Shown: positions 26,008 to 35,510, counted from the first letter of the stretch. The stretch: 64,000 nt of DNA from Clostridium pasteurianum BC1 (GCF_000389635.1 NC_021182.1:2294001-2358000), one strand, 5' to 3'. The notes: generated from the sequence alone by a model not told the origin. Numbers and translations are program-made.

Positions 26008-26757
26008 ATGTTATTAAATAAAAACTTATTAAAGTTTCCCAAAAAAACATTGGAAAAACAAGAGTTCATTTCAATTAAAGATATACAGGAGCAAACTGAA
26101 ACCAAATCGGTATCTTTTGCAGTAGGACTCAATTTTTACAAGCTATTCTGGATATTTTTTATAGGAGACTTTTTAGGTGTAGTAATAGAATCTATATGGT
26201 GTCTGATTACAAAATTTCATTTTGAAAGTCGAAGTGGACTGATTTACGGTCCATTTAACCCCGTGTACGGTTTTGGTGCATTGATAGCTGCATTGGGGCT
26301 GAACTGGCTTTCTAAAAAGCGTGACCTATGGATTTTTATTGGTGGTGCAATACTAGGAAGCATATTTGAGTATTTGTGTAGCTGGATACAGCAGAGGATT
26401 TTCAGCACAGTTTCATGGAATTATGGGAACATGCCATTTAATTTTCATGGCAGAATCAGTTTATTGTATTCATTGTTTTGGGGAATTTTAGCTCTTATTT
26501 GGGTAAAGGATTGTTATCCATGGCTTTCAAGCTTTATTGAGAAAATTCCCAATAAAACTGGTGTTTATTTGACATGGATGCTTGTTATATTCATGCTTTT
26601 TAATATATTTATTTCGGCTTTTGCTGTTGAGCGTATGTCTCAAAGACATGTAGGAATTCCGGCTAACAGTTCTTTTGAACAATTTTTAGACAAGCATTAT
26701 AACGATAAACTTTTAAAGAAGGTGTATCCTAATATGATTTATGTAGATAAAAATTAA
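26008..26757 (+). CDS. CmpB-type putative ABC transporter permease (PF06541 family)
   Basis: This 249 aa membrane protein has about five hydrophobic helices. It shows the family blocks IESIWC, SGLIYGPFNPVYGFG and GSIFEYLCSW. GAGGAGGG at 25993-26000 gives ATG 26008 rather than the upstream ATG. Despite the family name no ABC ATPase is adjacent, and the function of the family is not established. The N-terminal ~45 residues before the first helix are hydrophilic. Confidence 0.75.
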   Translation: MLLNKNLLKFPKKTLEKQEFISIKDIQEQTETKSVSFAVGLNFYKLFWIFFIGDFLGVVIESIWCLITKFHFESRSGLIYGPFNPVYGFGALIAALGLNWLSKKRDLWIFIGGAILGSIFEYLCSWIQQRIFSTVSWNYGNMPFNFHGRISLLYSLFWGILALIWVKDCYPWLSSFIEKIPNKTGVYLTWMLVIFMLFNIFISAFAVERMSQRHVGIPANSSFEQFLDKHYNDKLLKKVYPNMIYVDKN

Positions 26758-27101
26758 TATATGCGTTATCTTTTAGGGTATTGATTAAATTAAGTATTGT
26801 AAAAAGTAATATGATTAAGAAATAAGTAGTACAAAATTCTTTAACCTAATGTGCGGAATTCTCCCACTCTCTATAGGTGGGAGATGGATAGCACTTGCTT
26901 ACGGGCATAAATGTGATAAATTACATGAGGTTATATAAATGTGCTGTCAGTAGACTTGTAAAAAAGTGTTTACGAATAGAAAGAAGCAGTTATGGAAAGA
27001 ATATTTCTAAAATGGAATTTACTGACTTACAACAACTATTAGTGAGACCATAGATGTAGTAAAAAATATATAGATAATAAAAGCATAGGTGAGGTGAGAA
27101 G
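26758..27101 (+). other. Left end of the IS200/IS605 element
   Basis: The core CCTAATGTGCGGAATTCTCC at 26845-26864 recurs at 35.48 and 42.70 kb. It overlaps an imperfect palindrome CTCCCAC/GTGGGAG (26861-26867 / 26877-26883) of the kind recognised by TnpA. No tnpA gene is present between it and tnpB. Confidence 0.65.
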
Positions 27102-28323
27102 GTGAGTATCAAAAGAAATAAAGGTTATAAATACAGATTAAAGCCTACTAAAGAAGAAAGAGAGTATTTTGAAAAAGCCTTTGGATGCACAAGAAAATTA
27201 TACAATATCTATGTAGACATGTTATATGAGAAACTTGAAAATAAGAATTATGTAAATGGAAAGGTGGATTATAGAACTGTAAAATTTCCTACACCAGCAG
27301 CCATAAAAAAAGAGTATGAGTATATGAAGGAAATAGACAGTCTGGCCTTTGCAAATGTCCAGCTTGATTTTCAAGAAGCATTAAAAAAATACAATAAGGA
27401 ATATGATGGTAAAACCTACCGGAAAAAGTCAAAAAAACTTGAAAAAACTACAGGAAAAATACTGACATTTAGAGATATAAAGGGAATGCCATCCTTCAAA
27501 AGTAAAAGGCAAAACCATCATTCTTTTACTACCGACAACCAAAAGGGAACAATATCAATAGTAGATGAATGTTATGTGAAAATACCCAAACTTAAATCTT
27601 TGATAAAGTTTGTTAAACATAGAGAAATACCAGAAGGATATTGTATTAAAAGCTGCTTCAGTGTCAAAGGACTGCAGGGGTAAATACTACATATCTTTCA
27701 CAGTAGAATATTATGAAGAAGAAAAGGAAATAACACCAGAAAATTTTATTGGTCTTGATTATTCACAAACTTCTTTTTATGTAAGCAGTGAGGACGAGAA
27801 AGCCAATTATCCTCATTACTATAGGGAGAATGAAGAAAAGCTGAAAAAAGAATATAGAAAGCTCACAAGAAAAAAACTAAAGTCAAAAAATTGGTGTAAA
27901 CAAAAATCAAAGATATCAAGACTGCAGGAAAAAATATCAAATCAGCGAAAAGACTGGCTGCATAAAAAGAGTTTTGAACTGTCACAGAAATATGATGCAG
28001 TCTGTATAGAGGATATAAACCTTAGAAATATTGCTCAATGTCTGTCTTTAGGGAAAAATGTACAGGATAATGGCTTTGGCATGTTTAGAAATTTCTTAGA
28101 ATACAAACTTCAGCATAGAGGGAAACACCTTATAAAAATAGATAAGTGGTATCCTTCATCAAAAACTTGCAGCTCCTGCGGCAGTATAAATGATAAATTA
28201 CAGTTATCAGAAAGAGTATGGACTTGTAAGAATTGTAATATTATTCATGACAGAGATAAAAATGCTTCAGTAAATATACGAAATGAAGGAATAAGAATAT
28301 ACGAGAAAAGTAAAAGTGCATAA
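27102..28323 (+). pseudogene. tnpB: TnpB RNA-guided nuclease, one-base frameshift
   Basis: Two overlapping frames (27102-27683 and 27610-28323) together make one TnpB. Removing one T at 27641/27642 restores a single frame of 406 codons. All catalytic parts survive: RuvC Asp in FIGLDYSQ, Glu in CIEDINLRN, the CSSCG...CKNC zinc finger and the final Asp in HDRDKNAS. The N-terminal half has the usual KYRLKPTKEE start. Since only one base is wrong, inactivation is recent, or it is a sequencing error in the homopolymer-poor context GGATATTGTATT. Confidence 0.85.
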
Positions 28324-28436
28324 AATATATAAAAAAACCGTTGGGCAAACGGGGTTAGCTTGGTAATTATACTGATATTAGTTGGTACATCCCAAGAAGC
28401 CCCCACCCCTAAGCATAGCGTAGGTGGTGGGAGTAT
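28240..28436 (+). ncRNA. Predicted omega (reRNA) region of the tnpB element
   Basis: In this family the guide RNA scaffold overlaps the 3' end of tnpB and continues to the right end. Here the non-coding stretch 28324-28436 has stems CCGTTGGGCAAACGG (28340-28354) and the right-end hairpin. The guide would be the bases immediately after the right end (about 28437-28456). This is placed by family knowledge, not by a match. Confidence 0.45.
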
Positions 28437-28535
28437 GTCACATCATACAATGAACCTAAAAGCTGGTGCGTTGAATTTTATAATGATTTGGTATATAATT
28501 AAACCGTTATATGATGTTTTTTGACAACATATTAC

Positions 28536-28555
28536 ACAAAATAAAAATATTTTGT
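28536..28555. promoter_or_regulatory. Perfect palindrome, candidate operator
   Basis: ACAAAATA (28536-28543) and TATTTTGT (28548-28555) are separated by AAAA. TTGACA at 28521-28526 just upstream may be a -35 element. The site is 50 bases before the sugar kinase start, where a sugar-acid repressor would bind. Confidence 0.45.
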
Positions 28556-28604
28556 ATAAATATAATAATATTATTATTTAGAATTATTACAAGGAGTGGA
28601 AAAC

Positions 28605-29594
28605 GTGGGTAAAATAGTAACGTTCGGAGAAATAATGCTTAGACTTTCACCAGCAGGTTATGATAGATTTGTTCAGACTAAGCAGTTTAATGCATTTTAT
28701 GGTGGAAGTGAGGCAAATGTAGCAGTTTCACTTGCTAATTTCGGTAAGGAGTCAAGTTATGTAACTAAGCTTCCAGAAAATGATATAGCACAGTGTGCAA
28801 TAAATGAGTTGAGAAAATATGGAGTTGACACAAAGGACATAGTAAGAGGTGGAAAAAGAGTAGGTCTTTATTTTTGTGAAAATGGAGAATCTCAAAGACC
28901 TGCAAAGCTTGTCTATGATAGAGAAGATTCTGCAATAGCAAAAGCTAAAAGGGAAGACTTTGATTGGGATAAAATATTTGAAGGAGCAGATTGGTTTCAT
29001 TTTTCAGGAATAACTCCAGCGCTTTCACAAGAATGTGCAAAAATCACATTGGATGCAGTAAAAGCAGCTAAGAAAAAGGGAATGACAGTAAGCGTAGACT
29101 TAAACTACAGAGAAAATCTATGGGATGCAGATAAATTCAGTAAGGCAATAAGAGAACTTTTGCAATATTGTGATGTAGCTCTTGGAAGCATGGAAGAAGC
29201 AGAAATGGCAGTAGGCGAAGGTGAAGGCGAAGAATGCAAGGATATACTTAAAAGATTTGTAGAAAAATTCGGCCTTAAGTATGCTACAATAATATTGAGA
29301 AACCGATTTACAGCAGAAGATGTAGATTGGACAGCAGTACTTTATGATGGAAAAGATTTTTATAATTCAAAGAAGTACAATATACATGTTGCAGACAATA
29401 TAGGTGGAGGAGACGCTTTTGCGGCATCACTTATATATGCAATAACATCAAAATTTTCAAATCAAGAAATTATAGAATATGCAACAGCAGGCTCATGCTT
29501 AAAATACAGCATGAATGGTGATGCTAACCTTTCATCAGTATCCGAAGTTGAGAAGCTTATGAACGGTGACGGTTCAGGAAAAGTAAGTAGATAA
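28605..29594 (+). CDS. PfkB-family sugar kinase, probably 2-keto-3-deoxygluconate kinase
   Basis: This 329 aa kinase has the ribokinase fold: an N-terminal VTFGEIMLRLSP, the substrate-binding YGGSEANVAVSLANFG, and the C-terminal anion-hole motif NIGGGDAFAAS. The closest pattern is KDG kinase (KdgK), which phosphorylates 2-keto-3-deoxygluconate in uronate/Entner-Doudoroff routes. GTG 28605 follows AAGGAG (28591-28596); an upstream GTG at 28596 overlaps that site. No KDPG aldolase or uronate gene is adjacent, so substrate identity is inferred. Confidence 0.82.
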   Translation: MGKIVTFGEIMLRLSPAGYDRFVQTKQFNAFYGGSEANVAVSLANFGKESSYVTKLPENDIAQCAINELRKYGVDTKDIVRGGKRVGLYFCENGESQRPAKLVYDREDSAIAKAKREDFDWDKIFEGADWFHFSGITPALSQECAKITLDAVKAAKKKGMTVSVDLNYRENLWDADKFSKAIRELLQYCDVALGSMEEAEMAVGEGEGEECKDILKRFVEKFGLKYATIILRNRFTAEDVDWTAVLYDGKDFYNSKKYNIHVADNIGGGDAFAASLIYAITSKFSNQEIIEYATAGSCLKYSMNGDANLSSVSEVEKLMNGDGSGKVSR

Positions 29595-29622
29595 AATATA
29601 ATAAATTACTATTATAACCTTA

Positions 29623-29655
29623 AGGAAGCTTAATTTTAGCTTCCTTTTGTTTTAT
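29623..29655. terminator. Bidirectional terminator between convergent genes
   Basis: AAGGAAGCT / AGCTTCCTT (29623-29631 / 29639-29647) has T-rich sequence on the plus-strand side. It serves the kinase gene and may also serve the minus-strand gene ending at 29662. Confidence 0.85.
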
Positions 29656-29661
29656 TTAAAA

Positions 29662-30471
29662 TTATTTTCTAAAATATAAGCCAACAGAAGCTTCATCACG
29701 GAAAAACTTTTCTACACATTCTTCAAGGGTATCAGCTACTGGATCTCTAAACATAGAACTGAAATATTGAGCTTCTATTGTGCTTATTTTATCTAATAGT
29801 TCTAAATTTTGAGTGAATATTCCTTGGCAAAGGTTTAAATTTTTGTTTTTAGTTTTTCTCCTAAGAGCTTTAGAGTATTTGCATAAAAAACTTATATATT
29901 TGTCCAAATTTGTTTTATGACATCTCTTTATAAAATACTTAAGAAAAGAATGAGGAAGTAGATTTGAGATTATTAACTGGTTATCTAAAAATTCAGATAT
30001 TAGACTTAGTAGGTTCTTATCTACAAAGGTAATATCTCTGCAGTAATTAATATGCTTTGTATATATCTTTTTTTTCCATATGTAATTTACTGTATAATAA
30101 CTTATGCTGCTGATTAAAATTAAAGGTATGATTATGAAAGATAATTTAAAATTAAAAGGAATAATCTGAAGTTTCCATGTAATAATGGAAGTAATAATTA
30201 ATATAGCTGCGATAAATGGAAAGTACAGATACGTGGGTTTTGTTATGCTATAAATATTAAGTTTAGATTCATCTAAGATTTTTTTTATATTTCTTTCAAT
30301 ATATACATTTTTTTCAAGCATTTTTTCTACACTTTGAAATTTTTCTTGTGTTTCTTTTCTTGTTTTTCTTTTACTTTCATATTGTAAATTTTCTTTCTCA
30401 CTTTGATCTTCTTCGGTTTTTGAAAAAATTTCTTCAATAAGATTATTGGTACTTATCATATTATTATCCAT
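29662..30471 (-). CDS. Hypothetical membrane protein with N-terminal coiled coil, 269 aa
   Basis: The first ~75 residues are highly charged (EKENLQYESKRKTRKE...) and probably coiled coil. Two hydrophobic helices follow at about 80-100 and 110-130. The C-terminal ~135 residues are basic and helical without a known motif. AAAGGAG upstream supports ATG 30471. It is monocistronic, convergent to the kinase gene. No family is recognised. Confidence 0.6.
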   Translation of the reverse strand: MDNNMISTNNLIEEIFSKTEEDQSEKENLQYESKRKTRKETQEKFQSVEKMLEKNVYIERNIKKILDESKLNIYSITKPTYLYFPFIAAILIITSIITWKLQIIPFNFKLSFIIIPLILISSISYYTVNYIWKKKIYTKHINYCRDITFVDKNLLSLISEFLDNQLIISNLLPHSFLKYFIKRCHKTNLDKYISFLCKYSKALRRKTKNKNLNLCQGIFTQNLELLDKISTIEAQYFSSMFRDPVADTLEECVEKFFRDEASVGLYFRK

Positions 30472-30777
30472 ACAATATATCAACTCCTTTATATGTAAAA
30501 TAATACTTTATTTTACATATAATGTAAAGTAAAAATTTATATAATTTAATTCAAAATATGATTAACATGCAATTATATTTTGTTCTGAGAAATGATACTT
30601 CTTTAGTTATAATTTTACTAAAGAAGGGAGATACTACTTCTAGAAAAATGTATTTTTATCAAAAGCAATTTGGTAATATGTCAAGAACAAAATGAAAAGA
30701 AAAAGAAATGATTTTGAAAAAAATGGGTAACCTTAACAAGCATACGTCAAACTTAGAACGTATGTTCGCAAAACTAT
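30472..30777. other. Non-coding flank of the IS110 element
   Basis: No gene is present. CATACGT/ACGTATG (30741-30763) forms a hairpin 20 bases beyond the transposase stop, probably near the element end. The promoter of the 29662 gene lies at about 30490-30540. Confidence 0.45.
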
Positions 30778-32055
30778 TTATTTATCTACCCTATTTGAAG
30801 AGTAGAGTTGATTTTTAGCCAGCAATCCAAAAATCAAACGAATCAATTTACGAGATGTTAGTGCGAGTGCTCGTTTATGCTGATGTGTAGTTACTTCAGC
30901 AAATTTCTTCTGATAGAATTCTTGATATTCAGGAATATATCTTACGATACTTCCAGCAGCTTCTATCAGATAATAGCGCAAATAACGGTTGCCTGCTTTG
31001 TTCATTGGTGTGTTTTCAGCCTTAAAACCACCAGATTGATTTTCCTTCCATACGATGCCAGCGTATTTAGCAATGGCATTGTTATTAGGGAAAGCATGAA
31101 CACTACCTAATTCTGAAAGAATGCCACTAGAGTAAACAGGGCCGAACCCAGGTATTGACATTAAAATTTGGTATTCAACGGGGTTCATTCCCATAACTGC
31201 TTTTTCAATAGCCTTGTTAATAGCTTTAAGTTCTTTCTCAAAAGCCTGAATACAATTAAAAGAGCAGGCAATTGAGGTTGTTAAAGGCTCATACAAACAT
31301 TTATCAAGGCGGTATGAATTACGTGCAGCCTGCTGCAGAATTTCAGCAGTCATCTGTGGATTGGAAATCCGCTTGCGACTTTTTTTATTGACGAAGTCAA
31401 CAAGATCTTCAATTGAAGTATTTGCAATATCTTCAGAAGAAAGAAAATCTGTCAATATAGATGACGCAGTAGCACCATATTTATCAGAAAAAGGATGATC
31501 ATCACCCTGTAACAAAGCAAATTCACTAAACTTGAGAAATACATTGGATAACATGTAAGTCTTTTCTCTGGTTAAGCATTCAACAATATGAAGCCTGTGT
31601 CTTGTAAGTCTTTGCAGAGCAAGATATTGAGAACCCCGCCAGGGTTCAGTATGAATTCTGCCAACTCTTGCAAAATCAGCAATAACAAAAGAGTCAATGC
31701 TGTCATTTTTATCAAGAGAATTGAAGGAATCTTTGTAGTTAGCAACTTCCTTAGGGTTTAAGCAGTAAACATAAGGCTTGTAAGGCATAAGTCTTTCACT
31801 TGAAGATAAAAAATTGGCAATATGTACTCCGTAAAAGGAAGTAGATTCTAAGCCGATTATTACAGTTTTAAAAGTGTTCTTTTCTAACACTTTAACAAGC
31901 ATGGATTCTAATTGTTCTGCACCAAATTGTGTATTAGGAACAGGCTCCATTTTAATCAAGAATTCTTGATCAAAATTAATAGCAGAGACAACATTTTGTC
32001 TCGCACCAATATCGATACCAACAAATAGAGTTGATAAGTAATCTAATTTCTTCAT
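30778..32055 (-). CDS. IS110-family transposase
   Basis: This 425 aa DEDD transposase has a RuvC-like N-terminal domain (FVGIDIGARQNVV, first Asp near residue 13; IIGLESTSFYG) and a C-terminal Tnp_20 domain with IPGFGPVYSSGILSELG and the NQSGGF motif holding the catalytic Ser. AAAGGTGG precedes ATG 32055. IS110 enzymes act with a bridge RNA made from the element's own non-coding end, so the element needs no terminal inverted repeats. The frame is intact and probably active. Confidence 0.92.
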   Translation of the reverse strand: MKKLDYLSTLFVGIDIGARQNVVSAINFDQEFLIKMEPVPNTQFGAEQLESMLVKVLEKNTFKTVIIGLESTSFYGVHIANFLSSSERLMPYKPYVYCLNPKEVANYKDSFNSLDKNDSIDSFVIADFARVGRIHTEPWRGSQYLALQRLTRHRLHIVECLTREKTYMLSNVFLKFSEFALLQGDDHPFSDKYGATASSILTDFLSSEDIANTSIEDLVDFVNKKSRKRISNPQMTAEILQQAARNSYRLDKCLYEPLTTSIACSFNCIQAFEKELKAINKAIEKAVMGMNPVEYQILMSIPGFGPVYSSGILSELGSVHAFPNNNAIAKYAGIVWKENQSGGFKAENTPMNKAGNRYLRYYLIEAAGSIVRYIPEYQEFYQKKFAEVTTHQHKRALALTSRKLIRLIFGLLAKNQLYSSNRVDK

Positions 32056-32300
32056 GAAATCACCACCTTTCAAAAATAATGAGGAAATTAGAAAGGAATT
32101 ATCCTAATCCAAAGTACTGACTGCAACCTCGCGTAATTAGCATTTATCCAGACGAAAAACCTTGCTGGTGGCTACGAAAGGATATGCAACATTTGTGTAA
32201 GCAGAATATGATACTTTGGTCAGGCTGCAAGCTTTCTAGGCAATAACAATAAGTTTTGCAGGAGAGATAATGCAGTAACCTTTGCTAAAGTTCCATAAGG
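32056..32300 (-). ncRNA. Candidate IS110 bridge RNA region
   Basis: The non-coding stretch upstream of the transposase holds an inverted repeat CCAAAGTA (32109-32116) / TACTTTGG (32212-32219) enclosing about 95 bases, flanked by CTGC-rich segments. In the IS110 group the bridge RNA lies on this side of the gene; in the IS1111 group it lies on the other. Exact ends and loops cannot be defined without other copies. Confidence 0.45.
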
Positions 32301-32446
32301 ACTATTTTAGCATTAGGAAATCCTTTGATAAATAGTAAGTTAAAATGTATAGATTTGAAAGTTAAAGAATCAGCAATATTGAATTGGGAGAATCCCCATT
32401 AGAAAAATAGAGATGCTTTCTTAATCTATACAAAATATAAAAAATA

Positions 32447-32487
32447 AATAAGTCTATAACAGTTATTTAACTGACTATAAACTTATT
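32447..32487. promoter_or_regulatory. Imperfect palindrome before hcp
   Basis: AATAAGT (32447-32453) and ACTTATT (32481-32487) enclose TATA-containing arms and an inner CAGTT/AACTG pair. The site is five bases upstream of the ribosome binding site of the hybrid cluster protein gene. It could be an operator or a 5' leader stem. Confidence 0.4.
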
Positions 32488-32505
32488 ATACGAGGAGAGA
32501 TTGAA

Positions 32506-34161
32506 GTGGAAAATTTAATGTTTTGCTATCAGTGTGAACAAACATTTGGGGGAAAGGGCTGTACAAAGAGTGGAGTTTGTGGAAAAGTACCAGAAATTGC
32601 AAATCTGCAAGATTTGTTAATATATCAGCTGAAAGGAATTTCTTGTTATGCAAAGCCTCTAATTGAACAGGGAAAGATTATTGATAAAGAAATAGTAAAA
32701 TTTGTAGAAAATAGCTTATTTACAACATTGACAAATGTAAATTTTGATGCTGAGGTTCATGTAAGACGATTAAAGGAATCACAAAAGATAAAGGAAGGCT
32801 TAAGGGATGAAGCGCCTGAAGGAAAATATCCAGATGCAGCTACATATAATCTAAGTGATACTAAAGAAGCTATGTTAAAGGATTCAGTAAAAGCAGGCAT
32901 TATGTATGACCAAGATCTTGATGCTGATATTCGATCCTTAAGATCAACCATATTATATGGATTAAAAGGTATAAGTGCTTATGGACATCAGGCAAGGTTT
33001 ATTGGTTATAATAGTGATCAAGTAGACCAATTTTACTTTTTAGGACTGGAAGCTACCACAAATGATAACTTAACCCTTGAAGATATGATACGTATGACTA
33101 TGAGAACTGGAGATATGAGTGTAGAAGTAATGAGAACTCTGGATGAAGCAAATACTACTAGATACAAAAATCCTTCACCTCATAATGTTAATGTTAATAT
33201 TAAAAAAGGTCCATTTATTATAGTATCCGGACATGATTTAAGAGATTTAGAAATGCTACTTGAGCAAACAGAAGGTAAGGGAATTAACATTTATACCCAT
33301 GGAGAAATGCTGCCATCACATGGATATCCAGCACTAAAAAAATATAAACATTTAGTAGGTAATTTTGGTTCTGCCTGGCAGAATCAGCAGAAAGAATTTG
33401 ATGGAATACCAGGATGTATTTTAATGACTACTAACTGCTTGATGAAGCCAAGAGAAACGTACAAGAATAGAATATTTTCTACTAGTGTTGTTGGCTGGGA
33501 TGGAATAAAATATATTGGAGTTTCAGAAGATGGAACTAAAGATTTCACTGAAATAATTAATAAAGCATTAGAACTTGGCGGCTTTGAAGAAGATGAGGAA
33601 GAAAAAGAAATACTAGTAGGTTTTGGACATAATGCAACATTATCACATGCTGAAGCTATAGTTAATGCAGTAAAGGAGGGAAAGCTAAGACATTTCTTCT
33701 TGATAGGTGGTTGTGATGGTGCAAGACCAGGAAGAAATTATTATACTGATTTTGCAAAAATGGTTCCTGAAGATTGTGTAATTCTTACTTTAGCCTGTGG
33801 TAAATACAGATTTAATAAATTAGACTTTGGAACAGTAGCAGGACTACCAAGATTATTAGATGTAGGGCAATGTAATGATGCCTATTCAGCAGTTAGAATA
33901 GCTACGGCACTGGCAGATGCCTTTGAAACAGATGTAAATTCGCTGCCGCTGACCATTGTACTTTCTTGGTATGAACAAAAGGCTGTAGCTGATTTATTAG
34001 CACTGTTATCACTTGGTATAAAGGGGATGTTCTTAGGACCAAGTTTACCAGCTTTCATATCACCTAATGTATTACAATATCTAGTAGATACATTTAATAT
34101 AAAACCAATAAGTACACCAGAGGATGATTTAAATACTGCACTATTGCAAGTAAAATGTTAG
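32506..34161 (+). CDS. hcp: Hybrid cluster protein (hydroxylamine reductase)
   Basis: This 551 aa soluble Fe-S enzyme is linked to nitric oxide/hydroxylamine reduction and S-nitrosation chemistry. The N-terminal cluster motif is C7xxC10-x8-C19-x5-C25, the strict-anaerobe type. Hybrid-cluster ligands appear in GHDLRD, the GxGHNA region, CDGARPGRNYYTDF, LACGKYRFNK and the QCNDAYSAV stretch. GAGGAGA (32492-32498) precedes GTG 32506. No NADH:Hcp reductase (hcr) is beside it. The IS110 element lies directly upstream and may have changed its promoter region. Confidence 0.93.
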   Translation: MENLMFCYQCEQTFGGKGCTKSGVCGKVPEIANLQDLLIYQLKGISCYAKPLIEQGKIIDKEIVKFVENSLFTTLTNVNFDAEVHVRRLKESQKIKEGLRDEAPEGKYPDAATYNLSDTKEAMLKDSVKAGIMYDQDLDADIRSLRSTILYGLKGISAYGHQARFIGYNSDQVDQFYFLGLEATTNDNLTLEDMIRMTMRTGDMSVEVMRTLDEANTTRYKNPSPHNVNVNIKKGPFIIVSGHDLRDLEMLLEQTEGKGINIYTHGEMLPSHGYPALKKYKHLVGNFGSAWQNQQKEFDGIPGCILMTTNCLMKPRETYKNRIFSTSVVGWDGIKYIGVSEDGTKDFTEIINKALELGGFEEDEEEKEILVGFGHNATLSHAEAIVNAVKEGKLRHFFLIGGCDGARPGRNYYTDFAKMVPEDCVILTLACGKYRFNKLDFGTVAGLPRLLDVGQCNDAYSAVRIATALADAFETDVNSLPLTIVLSWYEQKAVADLLALLSLGIKGMFLGPSLPAFISPNVLQYLVDTFNIKPISTPEDDLNTALLQVKC

Positions 34162-34237
34162 TTATGTAAAATAAGTAAGGTTAAAAAATTAAAAATGAGC
34201 TCTTAAAATAGAAAAATGATTAAAGTTTAATATTTAT

Positions 34238-34278
34238 CCCACTGAAGTATCTCTATATGCTTTAGTGGGCTTTTTTGT
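34238..34278 (+). terminator. hcp terminator
   Basis: CCCACTGAAG (34238-34247) pairs with CTTTAGTGGG (34260-34269), followed by TTTTTTGTTTTT. Confidence 0.88.
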
Positions 34279-34507
34279 TTTTAAGCCTATATTTTCAGAG
34301 ATAAGATATAGTTAATACAAAGTTTTATGAAATATACAATCAACCTAAAATATGGTAATATATGTATATATAAAATCGAGATGCTCTTATGATTTTTATA
34401 AGTAGTTTTATAAAATAATTGAAAGTAATTTCATTAGAAAACATGTCTAAATAGAAAAATTAAAAATATATTTATTAATATAAAAATAGTATGATAAAGT
34501 CCTCATT

Positions 34508-34669
34508 TAAGGCATATGAAAACAAATAGTGAGTCAAAGATGCGACGTATATTTTGAATAATACAAGGAAACAGGTGACCAAGATAGTGAGCTATCTTAG
34601 GGTTCTGTTGACGCAGTAGGATTCAAAATAGACTAGTATACTGACTGGTTATTTATTTGAATGTGCCTA
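34508..34669 (+). repeat. MITE-like repeat, copy A (162 bp)
   Basis: The ends are TAAGGCATATG and TGTGCCTA, with terminal inverted similarity extending about 22 bases and TA at both edges. An inner hairpin AAGATAG/CTATCTT lies at 34581-34597. The rest of 34162-34781 holds the hcp terminator and AT-rich sequence without genes. Confidence 0.85.
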
Positions 34670-34781
34670 GATAAATAGATGGGGATTATTTGACACTTGA
34701 TTACAAATAAATGTAATATAAAATTAATTGGATTTAATAAAAATAACTTAAGAAACATAGTAAATAAAGGGAGTGGGTACA

Positions 34782-35345
34782 TTGAAGGCGAAGATAACTA
34801 AAATAAAAGGAATTTATCAAAAGGGAAAATTTTTTAATAATATAGGCACTTATTTTATGACATACAAGGGTAAGAAATATTATAGTGGAGATGTGATAAC
34901 TATATATGATAAATATCAAATTCCTTATGACACTATAATTGTAGAAGAAAATAATAAATGCTACATATATGGATTTTTTTATGCTAGCATTGGTGGGCAT
35001 ATAGATAAAAATGAGATATCTGATTTAATTCTATATAGAAGTTACAAAGATTTAAAAGATGGTGAAATTATTTTTGATTTTAAAATAGAAATTAGAGATA
35101 TAGATAATTTGGATGTACGTAATATAGATCAGAAAAAAATCAATGGAAGATTAAGTGCAGAAGTTAAATTAAGATTGATAGAAATGGATTTGTATCCTTT
35201 ACTAGACAGAATACAAGATAAAAATTTAACAAAGGAACAAAGAGAAGCCATTGATAAAAAATTACATGAGTTAGGAAAAGAATTTATAATTCTATATGAC
35301 ATAGTAAAGGAACACAAATATATAGAGAAAAATGGTGTGAATTAA
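34782..35345 (+). CDS. Hypothetical protein, 187 aa
   Basis: The N-terminal ~85 residues are rich in Tyr and beta-prone (YFMTYKGKKYYSGD). The C-terminal ~65 form charged helices (EVKLRLIEMDLYPLLDRIQD, KEQREAIDKKLHEL). AAAGGGAG (34766-34773) fits TTG 34782. There is no signal peptide or membrane span. No family is recognised. It is followed directly by an IS605 relic. Confidence 0.6.
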   Translation: MKAKITKIKGIYQKGKFFNNIGTYFMTYKGKKYYSGDVITIYDKYQIPYDTIIVEENNKCYIYGFFYASIGGHIDKNEISDLILYRSYKDLKDGEIIFDFKIEIRDIDNLDVRNIDQKKINGRLSAEVKLRLIEMDLYPLLDRIQDKNLTKEQREAIDKKLHELGKEFIILYDIVKEHKYIEKNGVN

Positions 35346-35510
35346 CCCAACTTATAGAAGTTAGAGCTTCCTGCTTCCAAGAGTTGGCAATCTACACTCT
35401 CCACAGACTTGAAATTCCATTGAGTCAAAGGTACTGTACGATAATGCAACCTACATGAGCCTTGAATGTTTTACGTAAGATAGGATAATTCTGTACATTA
35501 GTTTAAAGAA
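35345..35510 (-). mobile_element. Miniature IS200/IS605 relic (both ends, no gene)
   Basis: On the minus strand it begins TTCTTTAAACTAATGTACAG, matching the left end at 26838-26857 with few changes. It ends with an IS605-type right end containing GAAGCAGGAAGCTCTAACTTC. The tnpB interior is missing. It could be mobilised by TnpA in trans. Confidence 0.6.

Larger units (their letters stand above)
26842..28440 (+). mobile_element. IS200/IS605-family element carrying only a (frameshifted) tnpB
   Basis: Subterminal hairpins at both ends (26861-26883; CCCCCACCC with GGTGGTGGG at 28400-28431) bracket a tnpB gene. There is no Y1 transposase, so movement would need TnpA in trans. Exact ends are not certain because such elements make no target duplication; the right end is near 28436. 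Confidence 0.75.

Noticed and set aside
27600-27690. Programmed ribosomal frameshift in tnpB
   Set aside because: There is no slippery heptamer or downstream structure at the junction; a single extra T explains the break.
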